From contig PHBJ01000015.1 in assembly GCA_002840555.1 (NCBI GenBank), forward strand, positions 168,446 through 232,445: DNA of 64,000 bases, read 5' to 3'. The notes beneath the pieces are model-generated. The model did no database searches. It was not told the origin of the DNA and saw only the letters and a list, made by a program, of their open reading frames with translations. Every line of letters starts with the position of its first letter. Positions within the stretch are counted from its first letter, which is position 1. Origin of the DNA: Deltaproteobacteria bacterium HGW-Deltaproteobacteria-13 (GTDB taxonomy: Bacteria; Desulfobacterota; Syntrophia; Syntrophales; Smithellaceae). A program made the position numbers and the translations under genes. Positions 34,339-43,789 of the stretch are shown here, piece by piece.

Positions 34339-34618
34339 GTCATCTCTTTAAATTAAAAGTTGAAGTTTTTAAGGTAGTTTAAAAAAGACACTTTTATAAG
34401 TTCCTTCAAGTTGTGAAGGGCACCTACAAATAGTCATGCCGAGCGGCATTAAAAAAATTGTCTGGACGGCAAAAGGAAAGACTGTTGGCGATGTATATTT
34501 TTGATTTTAAACAACAAAGATAAATAAATAAAATCCGCTTAGCATAAAAAAGATGAATTTTTTTCATCATAAGGACATATTCCGATATCTTGTTTTCCCT
34601 ATAAGGATATTAATTTAA

Positions 34619-34858
34619 TTATTTTTTCGTTGCTTTCTTTTTGGCCTGCGGCGCTTCCGCTTTGGCTTCATATTTCTTCTTGAATTTCTCAACACGGCCC
34701 GCGGTATCTAAAACCCTTTGCTTACCCGTGATAAAAGGGTGGCAGTTGGAACAAATTTCCGTCTTGATATCTTTCTTTGTCGATCTTGTGTTAATCACAT
34801 TACCGCAAACACAAGTAATGGTTGTTTCCTTATATTCCGGATGAATTCCTTCTTTCAT
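34619..34858 (-). CDS. rpmE: 50S ribosomal protein L31 (zinc-binding type)
   Basis: The 79-residue protein starts [20 protein letters not shown] and has the four zinc cysteines of C+ type L31: CVCG and CSNC. The C-terminal tail is Lys/Ala-rich ([13 protein letters not shown]). It is between rho and prfA, its common place in deltaproteobacteria. Confidence 0.97.
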   Translation of the reverse strand: MKEGIHPEYKETTITCVCGNVINTRSTKKDIKTEICSNCHPFITGKQRVLDTAGRVEKFKKKYEAKAEAPQAKKKATKK

Positions 34859-34995
34859 GTCTTTTTATCTTCCTCCCTTGCATTTATCTGCAATTAATTA
34901 TTAATGATTTTTGTTTTTTTCTCAAAGTGTTTGAGTGCCTTATAATATATGCGGCAAAAATTCAAGAAAAAACTAGAAAACCGGTTTTTATGTGG

Positions 34996-36243
34996 TTAGG
35001 CGTTCATTGAATCCAAAAATTCCTGATTCGTTTCAGTTTTCTTGATTTTGTTGATGATAAATTCCATGGCATCAACCGGATTCATTTCCTGGAGTAATCT
35101 GCGCAATATCCAGACGCGATTCAGATTTGCTTTAGGAATGAGCAATTCCTCTTTCCTGGTTCCTGAACGGATCAAGTCGAAAGCGGGGAATATTCTGCGA
35201 TCGGCAATGCGGCGATCCAGATGCAATTCCATATTGCCTGTTCCCTTGAATTCTTCAAAAATAACTTCATCCATCCGACTTCCGGTATCAATCAGGGCCG
35301 TGGAAATGATCGTTAAACTGCCGCCATTTTCGATATTTCTGGCCGCGCCGAAGAAACGCTTGGGCTTGTGTAAAGCATTGGAATCAACGCCGCCGGAAAG
35401 AACTTTTCCGCTGGGCGGAACAACCGTGTTATACGCCCGCGCCAGACGGGTGATGCTGTCCAGTAAAATAACGACATCCTTTTTATGTTCGACAAGACGT
35501 TTTGCTTTTTCAATCACCATCTCCGCTACCTGAACGTGGCAGGAAGCCGGTTCGTCAAATGTGGAAGCGATAACTTCGCCGGAAACACTACGCTGCATAT
35601 CGGTTACTTCTTCCGGTCGTTCGTCAATTAAAAGCACCATTAAAACCACTTCCGGGTGATTGGCGGAAATACTATGGGCAATGTCCTGCAACAAGACTGT
35701 TTTACCGGCGCGCGGCGGAGAAACAATCAATCCTCGTTGTCCCTTGCCGATTGGCGCGAACAAATCCAGAGTTCTGGTGGAATAATTTTTAGGATCATGT
35801 TCCAGATTTAATTTTTCCAGGGGATAAAGAGGCGTCAGATTGTCAAAAAGGATTTTATCACGGGCTTGTTCGGGACTTTCAAAGTTTACGGTATCAACTT
35901 TTAAAAGGGCAAAGTATTTTTCCCCTTCTTTCGGAGGACGAACTTCGCCGGAAATGGTGTCTCCTGTTTTTAAATTAAATCTTCTGATCTGCGAGGGCGA
36001 AATGTAAATGTCATCAGGACTGGGCAGATAGTTGTAATCAACGGCACGCAAAAAACCAAAACCGTCGGGTAAAATTTCCAGAACTCCCGAGCCGGAAATC
36101 ACGCCGTTTTGTTCCGCCTGCGTCTGCAAAATAGCAAAAATCAACTCCTGACGCCGCATGGCGTTGGCTCCGGGAACTTTTAACTTTTTGCCCAGATCGT
36201 TGAGTTCGCTGATCGGCAATCGCTTAATATCTTCAATGTTCAT
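34996..36243 (-). CDS. rho: Transcription termination factor Rho
   Basis: The 415-residue hexameric RNA helicase has the N-terminal helix domain, the RNA-binding cold-shock-like domain ([20 protein letters not shown]), Walker [12 protein letters not shown] near 175-185, Walker [16 protein letters not shown] and the R-loop region. The length matches standard Rho without large insertions. The 316-base stretch upstream (36244-36559) shows no gene and probably holds its promoter and leader. Confidence 0.97.
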   Translation of the reverse strand: MNIEDIKRLPISELNDLGKKLKVPGANAMRRQELIFAILQTQAEQNGVISGSGVLEILPDGFGFLRAVDYNYLPSPDDIYISPSQIRRFNLKTGDTISGEVRPPKEGEKYFALLKVDTVNFESPEQARDKILFDNLTPLYPLEKLNLEHDPKNYSTRTLDLFAPIGKGQRGLIVSPPRAGKTVLLQDIAHSISANHPEVVLMVLLIDERPEEVTDMQRSVSGEVIASTFDEPASCHVQVAEMVIEKAKRLVEHKKDVVILLDSITRLARAYNTVVPPSGKVLSGGVDSNALHKPKRFFGAARNIENGGSLTIISTALIDTGSRMDEVIFEEFKGTGNMELHLDRRIADRRIFPAFDLIRSGTRKEELLIPKANLNRVWILRRLLQEMNPVDAMEFIINKIKKTETNQEFLDSMNA

Positions 36244-36559
36244 AAATACTTCCTTACTTTAAATTATAATCGGATAACCTAAGAGTTATTCGGAAATTAC
36301 ATTTTGCCTTCGTTTTGACTGCATTATTTTAAAAGAAACACTATAAAGATAAATAAGATTTTAGCAGTTACGGATTAAATATCGGCTTGTTATTTGAATA
36401 CTTGAAACGCTCCAAAGGGTAGGGCTTAAATAGCCTCTATTAAGTGCAAAAAACTGTATATTAATCTGGAGTAGCTGTCAAGATATTTTATTTTCCCCGT
36501 TAAAACACTTCACCTGCCGGATTTTTCCGTCATGACGGGCGGAGATTCATCTGTGCGCA
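36244..36559. other. Non-coding gap upstream of rho
   Basis: About 316 AT-rich bases between the Trm112-like gene and rho, both on the minus strand. I see no open frame with a ribosome site and no clear hairpin terminator. It should contain the rho promoter and untranslated leader, which in other bacteria mediates Rho autoregulation. Confidence 0.4.
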
Positions 36560-36730
36560 TCACGAAATCTTCTTGGCCTCTTCCACCAGCATGATGGGAA
36601 TGTCGTCCTTTATTTCGTAGAGCAATTTACACTGATCGCAAATGATTCCGTTTAGCTTTTCATCAAAGCGAATCTTCCCATGGCATTGAGGACAGATTAA
36701 AATTTCTAAAAGTTGTTTATTTATCGGCAT
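36560..36730 (-). CDS. Trm112-family small zinc-ribbon-like protein (YcaR/UPF0434-like)
   Basis: A 56-residue protein reading MPINKQLLEILICPQCHGK at the start, with paired cysteines CPQC near residue 13-16 and CDQC near 31-34, and IKDDIPIMLVEEA at the end, the signature of Trm112-like proteins. Bacterial members lie in lipid A gene clusters (next to lpxK in enterobacteria) and their partner is unclear; eukaryotic and archaeal Trm112 activates methyltransferases. Its start overlaps the end of waaC by 14 bases, so it is translated with the envelope cluster. Unlike the YcaR of enterobacteria it keeps all four cysteines. Confidence 0.88.
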   Translation of the reverse strand: MPINKQLLEILICPQCHGKIRFDEKLNGIICDQCKLLYEIKDDIPIMLVEEAKKIS

Positions 36731-37760
36731 TCCTTCCTCCCTTGATCATTTTTTCCACTGTGGCAAACACCTGCCCGGCGGAAATATCTTCCATGCATTT
36801 TTTTGTCGGACATTTTTTCAAAAAACAGGGACTGCAGGGCAGTTGCGTCCTGATCACCCTATGGCCCGGACCATAGGGTCCTGTTCTTGCGGGATCGGTC
36901 GGTCCGAAAAGAGCGATAACCGGCGTTCCCACCGCAGCGGCCAGATGCATGGGGCCGGAATCGGTTGATATCACCAGTTGCGTTTTTTTGTACAGGCAGG
37001 CCAGCTCGGGCAATGACGTTTCTCCGCCTAAATTAATTTTTTCAGTCGTCATGAATGAAGTGATGTCCTCGATGGATTTTTTCTCGTTTCCGGTAAAGAC
37101 CACTTTCATCTGTAATTGATCATGGATCAAATCGGCCAGGCGGGCAAACTTTTCATTATTCCAAAGTTTTGTCTCCCATAAGGCTACAGGGTTAATGGCG
37201 ATAAATTTCTTATCTTCAAGATTATATTTGCGCAACAGATTTTGCACTTTTACTTCGGCTTCTTCATGGGAAGGCAGAACAAACTGCGCGTTATCTATTT
37301 TGGCGCCCAGATAACGCGGAAAATCCAGATAGCGGTCAACCGCGTGCTTGTTCATGTCTTCGGGAATTTTTTCATTAAGGAATAAGCCGCTTAATTCCTG
37401 CATCGAATCATAACCCAGTTTTCTCTTTCCGCGACTGAGCAACACGATTATTGAACTTTTAAACAGACCATGAAAATCAATCACCAGATCATAAGGCCGC
37501 TGCCGCAGAGTTTTCAAAAATGACCGGAACTCTCTCAGGGGACGTCTTAATTGGCCGCCGCGGAAGTCTTTGTTCCACCTTTTACGCCCGGATACTAAAA
37601 CCTCATCAAGATGAGGATGATTTTTGATTAAGTCTGCCGCGGCTTCCTCTATAACCCAGGTTATATGCGCGTCCGGATAAAGCCGGCGCAATGCGGCAAG
37701 AGAGGGCAGCGTGTGAATCACATCGCCTATGGCGCTGAGTTTTACAATCAGTATGTTCAC
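36717..37760 (-). CDS. waaC: Lipopolysaccharide heptosyltransferase I
   Basis: A 347-residue GT9 glycosyltransferase with MNILIVKLSAIGDVIHTLPS at the start (the ADP-heptose transferase N-terminal motif) and the donor-binding segment VISTDSGPMHLAAAVGTPVIAL near 265-285. It should add the first heptose to Kdo in the inner core. A cysteine cluster CSPCFLKKCP near the C-terminus is shared with waaF. It is followed by the Trm112-like gene and preceded by waaF (37 bases). Confidence 0.9.
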   Translation of the reverse strand: MNILIVKLSAIGDVIHTLPSLAALRRLYPDAHITWVIEEAAADLIKNHPHLDEVLVSGRKRWNKDFRGGQLRRPLREFRSFLKTLRQRPYDLVIDFHGLFKSSIIVLLSRGKRKLGYDSMQELSGLFLNEKIPEDMNKHAVDRYLDFPRYLGAKIDNAQFVLPSHEEAEVKVQNLLRKYNLEDKKFIAINPVALWETKLWNNEKFARLADLIHDQLQMKVVFTGNEKKSIEDITSFMTTEKINLGGETSLPELACLYKKTQLVISTDSGPMHLAAAVGTPVIALFGPTDPARTGPYGPGHRVIRTQLPCSPCFLKKCPTKKCMEDISAGQVFATVEKMIKGGRNADK

Positions 37761-37797
37761 TTAATGCCTCTGTCCGGAAAAACAGCCGTATTTTTCT

Positions 37798-38865
37798 TCA
37801 TGGATTTTTATCCTGGTTATTTTGAAATAAATCGCAAGCAACCCGCAAAACATCTTCCACAGAAATCAGCCTCATGCAACGAAAATCTGTCGGGCATGTT
37901 TTTTTCAAACAGGGGCTGCAGGATACTTCCTTACGAACGATGACGGATTGGTTGCCCACGGGGGCAGTGGTGACCGGGTTGGTGGAGCCAAAAACGGCAA
38001 TCGTGGGAATGTTCAACGCGCCCGCGATATGCATTAATCCGGAATCATTGCTGAGAAACAAACGGCATTGGGAAATTAAATAAATGGCCTCCAGCAGATT
38101 TGTTTTGCCGGCAAGACTGATTAATTTCGTGCGCGCCGCTTTCTGGACTTCCTGCGCCGTCTCCGCATCGGCCCGCCCTCCCATGAGCATCACCTGCGCG
38201 GAAAACTTTTCACTTAACTGATCCGCCACTTCGGCAAACCGGTCGGGAAACCATTTTTTAGCAGGACCATAAGTGGCTCCGGGAGCAATGCCGATGAGAG
38301 GATCCTTTGTTTCGGGTATAAATTTTCGCAAAATATCCTGGGCGTCCAAAAGACTGATTTTTGTTTCCAGGTGCATTTCCCGATCAACGGAAACGCAGCC
38401 CAGCGCCTTGACCATTTCCAGATAATAATCAATCTGGTGAACCTTTTTTATTTCTTCCGTTCGCCGGACGCGATGAGTCAGCAGAAGGCCGCGGGCATCG
38501 GAGTCGTAACCGGCGCGCAGGGGGATCCTCGCGGCCACAGCAATAATGGCTGCTTCTATCGCGTTCTGTAAGAGTATCGCTGCGTCAAATTTCTTCGCTT
38601 TGAGCGTTTGAGCAAGCCGGAAAACGCCTGCCGGATTATCAAATTTACTTTCATAGATGATGATTTCATCAAGGCCGGAAAAAAGCTTATAAATATCGGC
38701 CACCCAGGGTTTTACCAACATGGCAATATGCGCCTTCGGATAAGTGGCGCGGATAGAAGCGACCGCCGGCAATGTCATAATTGCATCGCCGATCCAGTTG
38801 GTACCGCGAATCAAAATTTTATCGATACCCTTCCGCGGCAGTTTTTTTATTTCTTTAGAATTCAA
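37798..38865 (-). CDS. waaF: Lipopolysaccharide heptosyltransferase II
   Basis: The 355-residue GT9 enzyme has KILIRGTNWIGDAIMTLPAV at the N-terminus, the typical WaaF opening, GIAPGATYGPAKKWFPDRFA near 190-210 and LFLSNDSGLMHIAGALNIPT near 265-285. It adds the second heptose of the inner core. The C-terminal CSPCLKKTCP cluster matches that in waaC. It starts 4 bases after the acyltransferase gene. Confidence 0.92.
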   Translation of the reverse strand: MNSKEIKKLPRKGIDKILIRGTNWIGDAIMTLPAVASIRATYPKAHIAMLVKPWVADIYKLFSGLDEIIIYESKFDNPAGVFRLAQTLKAKKFDAAILLQNAIEAAIIAVAARIPLRAGYDSDARGLLLTHRVRRTEEIKKVHQIDYYLEMVKALGCVSVDREMHLETKISLLDAQDILRKFIPETKDPLIGIAPGATYGPAKKWFPDRFAEVADQLSEKFSAQVMLMGGRADAETAQEVQKAARTKLISLAGKTNLLEAIYLISQCRLFLSNDSGLMHIAGALNIPTIAVFGSTNPVTTAPVGNQSVIVRKEVSCSPCLKKTCPTDFRCMRLISVEDVLRVACDLFQNNQDKNP

Positions 38866-38869
38866 TTTA

Positions 38870-39745
38870 TTATCCTTTTTGCTTTACCTGAGATAGTTTT
38901 GTTTTCCAGCGCTGATGCACCCAAAACCATTGCTCCGGATATTTACGAATATGATCTTCAATAATTTTAGCAAAATGCTGCGTATTGATTAACACATCCG
39001 CATCACGATTCCCGGATCTGACTATATCAACCTTCCTGCCAATTTCCAGTAAATATCTGCCATCGGATAAACGGCGGGTAAAAACAGGCAGTACCGGAGC
39101 TTTTGTATGTGAAGCCAATAAGGCCAGGCCGGGCGTCGAACAGGATTTTCGGCCAAAGAAGTCAACAAAAACACCTTCGTAAGAAGCGACGTTCTGATCA
39201 ATGAGGAGATTAATCGTGGAACCTTTTTTCAACAGGCGAATCATCGGCCGCATGGCATTCTCCTTAGAAAGTGAAACGTTGCCGTAAGAAGCGCGGACAC
39301 CGGTAATGGCCCGTTCTAAAAGAGGACTGTCGAAAAAGCGGTAAACGAAAACAAAGGGATGCGTCATGATCGCTAAAGCGGCATTGCCGATTTCCCAGTT
39401 GCCGAAATGAGCGCCAAAAAGCAGCACCCCCTTCCCTTCCTTCCGGGCCTCTTTGTAATTGTCCAGCCCTTCAATGCTGATCCATTGGTGTAAATTATCC
39501 TTGTTCAGGTAAGGAATATCGAAAAAATCGGCAACAACAAGAGCTGCGCTGACATAGGACTCTCTCGCCAGTCTCGTAATTTCTTTCAGCGGCTTATCGG
39601 GAAAGGCGCGTGTTAAATTATGAAGGGTGATCAACCGGTGTTTGACAGAAATGTAGAAAAAAATTTTGACTATACCAACAATGAAAATCCTTCTTAAGCG
39701 CAAAGGAATGTGTCTTATTAAATTTATGATTAATCTTTCGTTCAC
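38870..39745 (-). CDS. Lipid A biosynthesis acyltransferase (LpxL/HtrB-like)
   Basis: The 291-residue protein has the acyltransferase motif GAHFGNWEIGNAALA near residues 110-124, with the HX4E dyad of the LpxL/LpxM family. An N-terminal membrane-associated helix and the later INLLIDQNVASYEGVFVDFFG segment are also present. It transfers a secondary acyl chain to Kdo2-lipid A precursors at the inner membrane. It lies 21 bases after lpxK and 4 before waaF. Which chain it adds is not evident. Confidence 0.9.
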   Translation of the reverse strand: MNERLIINLIRHIPLRLRRIFIVGIVKIFFYISVKHRLITLHNLTRAFPDKPLKEITRLARESYVSAALVVADFFDIPYLNKDNLHQWISIEGLDNYKEARKEGKGVLLFGAHFGNWEIGNAALAIMTHPFVFVYRFFDSPLLERAITGVRASYGNVSLSKENAMRPMIRLLKKGSTINLLIDQNVASYEGVFVDFFGRKSCSTPGLALLASHTKAPVLPVFTRRLSDGRYLLEIGRKVDIVRSGNRDADVLINTQHFAKIIEDHIRKYPEQWFWVHQRWKTKLSQVKQKG

Positions 39746-39766
39746 GCAGATATCCTTGTAATCGGC

Positions 39767-40864
39767 TTATTGATTGGCCGCCGCGAGCCGATCCAGTATA
39801 AATTTTTTGAAGGGTTCAGGGGTGGGAACAATCTCCAGTTCGATGCTCAACATGTAAATCATGGTTAAAAACTCGGGGAATTTTTGCAGGCGCACACCGT
39901 CTTTTTGAGTGGAAACAAGAAGATCGGCGCGGCAATCAATAAATCCGGATTTGATTTTTTCCAATTCGCTTTTACTGTAGCGGTGGTGATCCGGGAAAAC
40001 ATCAAATGATAAAACCTGCGCATCGGCTGCCAGTAAAGCCTTCTTAAACGAATCCGGATTAGCGATTCCGCAAAAGGCACAAACTTTTTTCCCCTGAAGT
40101 CCGGAAACAGGTTTTTGTGTACCGTCATTTCCGCTGATGATATTTTTCGGCTGATGAATACTCTTGAAAACGGGAATATGTTCAGACTGAATTAATGCGC
40201 CGATCTTGCTGTTCGCGGGTTGCGCTTCATTGGTGCGCGTAAAAACAATGGCGCTGGCCCGGCTGATTTCCTTTATCGGCTCCCGCAGCCTTCCCCTCGG
40301 AAGGATATGATGGCTTTCCTCTGAATTATGGCTATCTAATAAAACCAGGTTAATATCTCTGAATAGCTTCCGGTGCTGCATCGCATCGTCGCAAATGAGC
40401 ACATTGACCCCGAACTGATCTATGGCCGCTTGTCCGGCAGCTACTCTTTGGGCTCCGGTAATCACCGGAATACCTTTCAGAACATGAGCCATCAGGGATG
40501 GCTCGTCTCCCGCCGTTTCATGGTCGAGTAAAATTTTATGACCATCCGATACGATATTAACGGGACTGGCTTTCTTGCCGCCGTAACCGCGGCTGATCAC
40601 CGCCGGCTTAAAACCGTTTTCCTGAAGCATTCGAGTCAGCATGATGACGCAGGGGGTTTTCCCCGTGCCGCCGACAGTGATGTTGCCCACACTGATCACC
40701 GGACAGGGAAGGGCGGCCTCTTTAAGTATCTTGTGATCGTAAAGCCAATTGCGAAAATTGATAATCAAGAGATAGAAAAAAGACAGGATCGATGCGATTA
40801 TTCGGACAGGGCGGTAACAGCACGTATTTCCGTCATCATCCCATATCCTCTGCCAATTGATCAT
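39767..40864 (-). CDS. lpxK: Tetraacyldisaccharide 4'-kinase LpxK
   Basis: From the ATG at 40864 (MINWQRIWDDDG) the product has 365 residues; a long upstream frame to 40999 lies inside msbA. An N-terminal membrane helix (about 18-38) precedes the P-loop GNITVGGTGKTPCVIML near 55-70 and the DDAMQHRKLFRDINLVLLD segment near 160-178. LpxK phosphorylates the 4' position of the lipid A disaccharide. The start overlaps msbA by about 29 bases, suggesting coupled translation. Confidence 0.94.
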   Translation of the reverse strand: MINWQRIWDDDGNTCCYRPVRIIASILSFFYLLIINFRNWLYDHKILKEAALPCPVISVGNITVGGTGKTPCVIMLTRMLQENGFKPAVISRGYGGKKASPVNIVSDGHKILLDHETAGDEPSLMAHVLKGIPVITGAQRVAAGQAAIDQFGVNVLICDDAMQHRKLFRDINLVLLDSHNSEESHHILPRGRLREPIKEISRASAIVFTRTNEAQPANSKIGALIQSEHIPVFKSIHQPKNIISGNDGTQKPVSGLQGKKVCAFCGIANPDSFKKALLAADAQVLSFDVFPDHHRYSKSELEKIKSGFIDCRADLLVSTQKDGVRLQKFPEFLTMIYMLSIELEIVPTPEPFKKFILDRLAAANQ

Positions 40865-42599
40865 TTTTTTCATCACTTCCTTCGTCTTTGAACTGCAAAT
40901 TATACAGACGGAAATATTCGCCTTTTTTCTTAAGCAGCGTCTCGTGGTCTCCTTCTTCAATAATGACCCCGTTAACCAACGCAATAATCCTGTTGGCATT
41001 TCTGATGGTAGAGAGCCTGTGCGCTATGACTAAAGTCGTGCGGCCTTTCATGAGATTATCCAAAGCGTCCTGCACTTCAATTTCCGCTTCCGTGTCCAGC
41101 GATGAAGTGGCCTCGTCAAGAATTAAAATAGGAGCGTTTTTCAATAGCGCCCGCGCGATCGAAATGCGTTGTTTCTCGCCGCCGGAGAGTTTCGTTCCCA
41201 GTTCTCCGATATTGCTGTCGTATCCTTTCGGCAGGCGCATGATAAAATCATGAGCGTTCGCCGCCTTGGCGGCATTGATAACGTCTTCTTCCGTTCTTTG
41301 TATGTCGCCGTACGCGATATTGTTCCTGACGGTATCATTAAAAAGAATCGTCTGCTGAGTTACCATGGCGATTTGTTTGCGCAGAGACTGCAGAGAGACA
41401 TCCCGGATATCATATCCGTCAATCGTAACGCGGCCTGCACTGACATCGTAAAATCTCGGTATCAGGTTGACCAGCGATGTCTTTCCGCCGCCGCTCATCC
41501 CGACAAACGCGACAACCTCACCCGCTTTAATGGAAAGATTTATATTTTTTAATACCGGTTTTTTTTCATAGCAAAACGTAACATTCTCAATATTAATGCC
41601 GCGATTAATGGGAGGAAGATTTAAGGGATTGTCCTTATCGATAATGTCCGGCACACGGTCAATAATACTGAAAATTCGGTCCGCGCCGGCAATACCCTGA
41701 TTGATGGTATTATTGATATTGGTAAGCCGTTTAACCGGTTCATAAAGCATCAGGAGCGCGGCAATAAAAGAGAAGAAAGTGCCGGGAGTGGAATGGCCCT
41801 CCACGACATTGTATCCGCCGTAAAAAATGACGGCGGCAATCCCCAATCCACCCAGAAAATCCATGAGCGGGCTGGAAATGGCGTTTACGGAAACGGCTTT
41901 CAGGTTATATTTAAACAGCTTTTCGTTTTCCGCGGCGAATCTTTTGCTTTCGTATTTTTCCATGCCGAAGGCCTTGACAATGCGTGTTCCGGAAATGGTT
42001 TCCTGCAAAAGCGAATTCAAGGTTCCCATGGTGATTTGGGTGGAGGTTGTCAAGCCGCGTATTTTTCTGCCAAACCAGGCAATCGGGTAGATGGTCACGG
42101 GGAAAACGACCATCGCGATGAGCGCCAGTTTCCAATCGGTATAGAAAATAACGCCTACCAATGATATCAGCATAAAACTGTCTTTGACTAATGCCGTTAT
42201 GGCCTCCGATGCAGCGGTTTGAACGGACCCAACATCATTGGTAATCCGCGACATCAGTAATCCTGTGGGATGATCGGCAAAAAAAGACAGGGATTGCTTC
42301 TGAATTTGTTCGTAGAGTTTATTGCGCAAATCCGTAACAATGCGCAAGCCGATGGAACTCATGATAATGTTCTGTCCGTAGTTGGCTAAACCTTTAAACA
42401 GGAAAATAGCGACCACCACAAAGGGGATCCATTTCAGCGCATCAAGATTTTTACTGACAAATATATCGTCAATAGCCGGTTTGGCAATCAGCGGCAGAGC
42501 GGATTGCAAACCTCCGGCAATAATCATGCAGATCGCAGCAAAGATAAAGCGCACATAATATTGCCTGGCCATGAATAACAATCTTTTAAAAGTTTCCAT
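40836..42599 (-). CDS. msbA: Lipid A/phospholipid flippase MsbA-type ABC transporter
   Basis: The 587-residue half-transporter has six membrane helices (about 15-300) and a C-terminal ATPase domain: Walker A FVGMSGGGKTSLVNL near 370-384, signature LSGGEKQRISIARALL near 475-490 and Walker B PILILDEATSSLD near 495-507. It moves core-lipid A across the inner membrane. It sits between lpxB and lpxK, the right place in the pathway. Confidence 0.95.
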   Translation of the reverse strand: METFKRLLFMARQYYVRFIFAAICMIIAGGLQSALPLIAKPAIDDIFVSKNLDALKWIPFVVVAIFLFKGLANYGQNIIMSSIGLRIVTDLRNKLYEQIQKQSLSFFADHPTGLLMSRITNDVGSVQTAASEAITALVKDSFMLISLVGVIFYTDWKLALIAMVVFPVTIYPIAWFGRKIRGLTTSTQITMGTLNSLLQETISGTRIVKAFGMEKYESKRFAAENEKLFKYNLKAVSVNAISSPLMDFLGGLGIAAVIFYGGYNVVEGHSTPGTFFSFIAALLMLYEPVKRLTNINNTINQGIAGADRIFSIIDRVPDIIDKDNPLNLPPINRGINIENVTFCYEKKPVLKNINLSIKAGEVVAFVGMSGGGKTSLVNLIPRFYDVSAGRVTIDGYDIRDVSLQSLRKQIAMVTQQTILFNDTVRNNIAYGDIQRTEEDVINAAKAANAHDFIMRLPKGYDSNIGELGTKLSGGEKQRISIARALLKNAPILILDEATSSLDTEAEIEVQDALDNLMKGRTTLVIAHRLSTIRNANRIIALVNGVIIEEGDHETLLKKKGEYFRLYNLQFKDEGSDEKNDQLAEDMG

Positions 42600-42607
42600 A
42601 GTTGTTC

Positions 42608-43789
42608 CTATATCATATCGCAGGCGATTTGCGCAGCCCTTCTTGCGGCTCCGGTTTCGCCCAATTTGGCACGAATGGCTTCCAGTTCTTTTATCATTTC
42701 CTGTTTTCTTTCTCCATTTTTTAGAATCGACAGGGCCTCCGCGGCAATACGCTTGCCGCCGGCGTCAGCCTGAATCAGTTCCGGGACAATGGTTTTCCCG
42801 GCAATAATATTAACCAGCCCGATGTTTTTTACGTCAACAAACAATCTGCCGATACAATAAGAAAGCAGGGAAATTTTATATACGATAACCATGGGAACTC
42901 CCAGCAAAGCCGTTTCCAGCGTCGCCGTCCCGGATGCCACCAAAGCCAAATCAGCACAGGCAATGGCATCGTAGGTATGGCCCGAAATTACTTTTACTTT
43001 TACATGAGAGCTGGAAATAATTTCCGTTACGCTTGCCGCCTCCAGTGTATCGGCCAGCGGCAGGACAAATTGTATGTCCGGCATGTCGCTTTTTAATATC
43101 CGGGCCGCCAGCATCAGCTCCGGCAATAATTTTGTTACTTCCGAGGGCCGGCTGCCGGGCAAAATGGCAATCGTGATTTTATCCGGAGCCAAATCGAATT
43201 TTTTTCTCGATTCCTGTTTTGAATAATTCAGTTTGACCATATCCAGTAAAGGATGGCCTACATAGTTTACTTCAAAACCCTTCTGGCGGTATATCTCGAC
43301 TTCAAAAGGAAGGATAACCGCCATTTTGTTTACCGTTTTTTTAATTTGTCCGATCCGGCTTTTGCGCCAGGCCCAAACCTGGGGGCTGATATAGTAGAAT
43401 ACTTTAATCCCTCTTTTTTGGGCGGCCGCAGCGATGGGCAGATTAAAATCGGGGTAGTCGATCAGGATGACAAGATCCGGCCGGCGCTCATCCAGCGAAC
43501 GCTTCATCATCCGCATAATTTTTAAAATACGGCCTAATTTGGAAACGACCTCGGTCAAACCGACAACCGCCATCTCCGAAGCGTTGGCTAAAAGTTCCAC
43601 CCCTTCCTTCTGCAATCTGTTTCCGCCGATGCCGTAAAAGGTCAACGCCGGATCAATATTTAACATTTCCCTGACAAGATTGCCGCCATGCATATCACCG
43701 GAAGCTTCACCGGCAACAATCATGACCGTTTTACTTTTCTTCTTGATCTCTTTTATTGTCTGAATTGGACTTTTTTCTTCAAGAGACAT
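42608..43789 (-). CDS. lpxB: Lipid-A-disaccharide synthase
   Basis: From the ATG at 43789 the product has 393 residues, with GEASGDMHGGNLVREM near 30-46, YISPQVWAWRKSRI near 130-143 and ILPGSRPSEVTKLLPELMLAA near 205-225. LpxB (GT19) joins UDP-diacyl sugar with lipid X. It overlaps gnnB by 11 bases and precedes msbA by 8. If the upstream gnnA/gnnB act as inferred, its substrates are the diamino-sugar versions. Confidence 0.95.
   Translation of the reverse strand: MSLEEKSPIQTIKEIKKKSKTVMIVAGEASGDMHGGNLVREMLNIDPALTFYGIGGNRLQKEGVELLANASEMAVVGLTEVVSKLGRILKIMRMMKRSLDERRPDLVILIDYPDFNLPIAAAAQKRGIKVFYYISPQVWAWRKSRIGQIKKTVNKMAVILPFEVEIYRQKGFEVNYVGHPLLDMVKLNYSKQESRKKFDLAPDKITIAILPGSRPSEVTKLLPELMLAARILKSDMPDIQFVLPLADTLEAASVTEIISSSHVKVKVISGHTYDAIACADLALVASGTATLETALLGVPMVIVYKISLLSYCIGRLFVDVKNIGLVNIIAGKTIVPELIQADAGGKRIAAEALSILKNGERKQEMIKELEAIRAKLGETGAARRAAQIACDMI

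Noticed and set aside
40865..40999. Longer N-terminus for LpxK
   Set aside because: The added codons lie within msbA in another frame and are not like the family; the inner start gives a normal LpxK opening.
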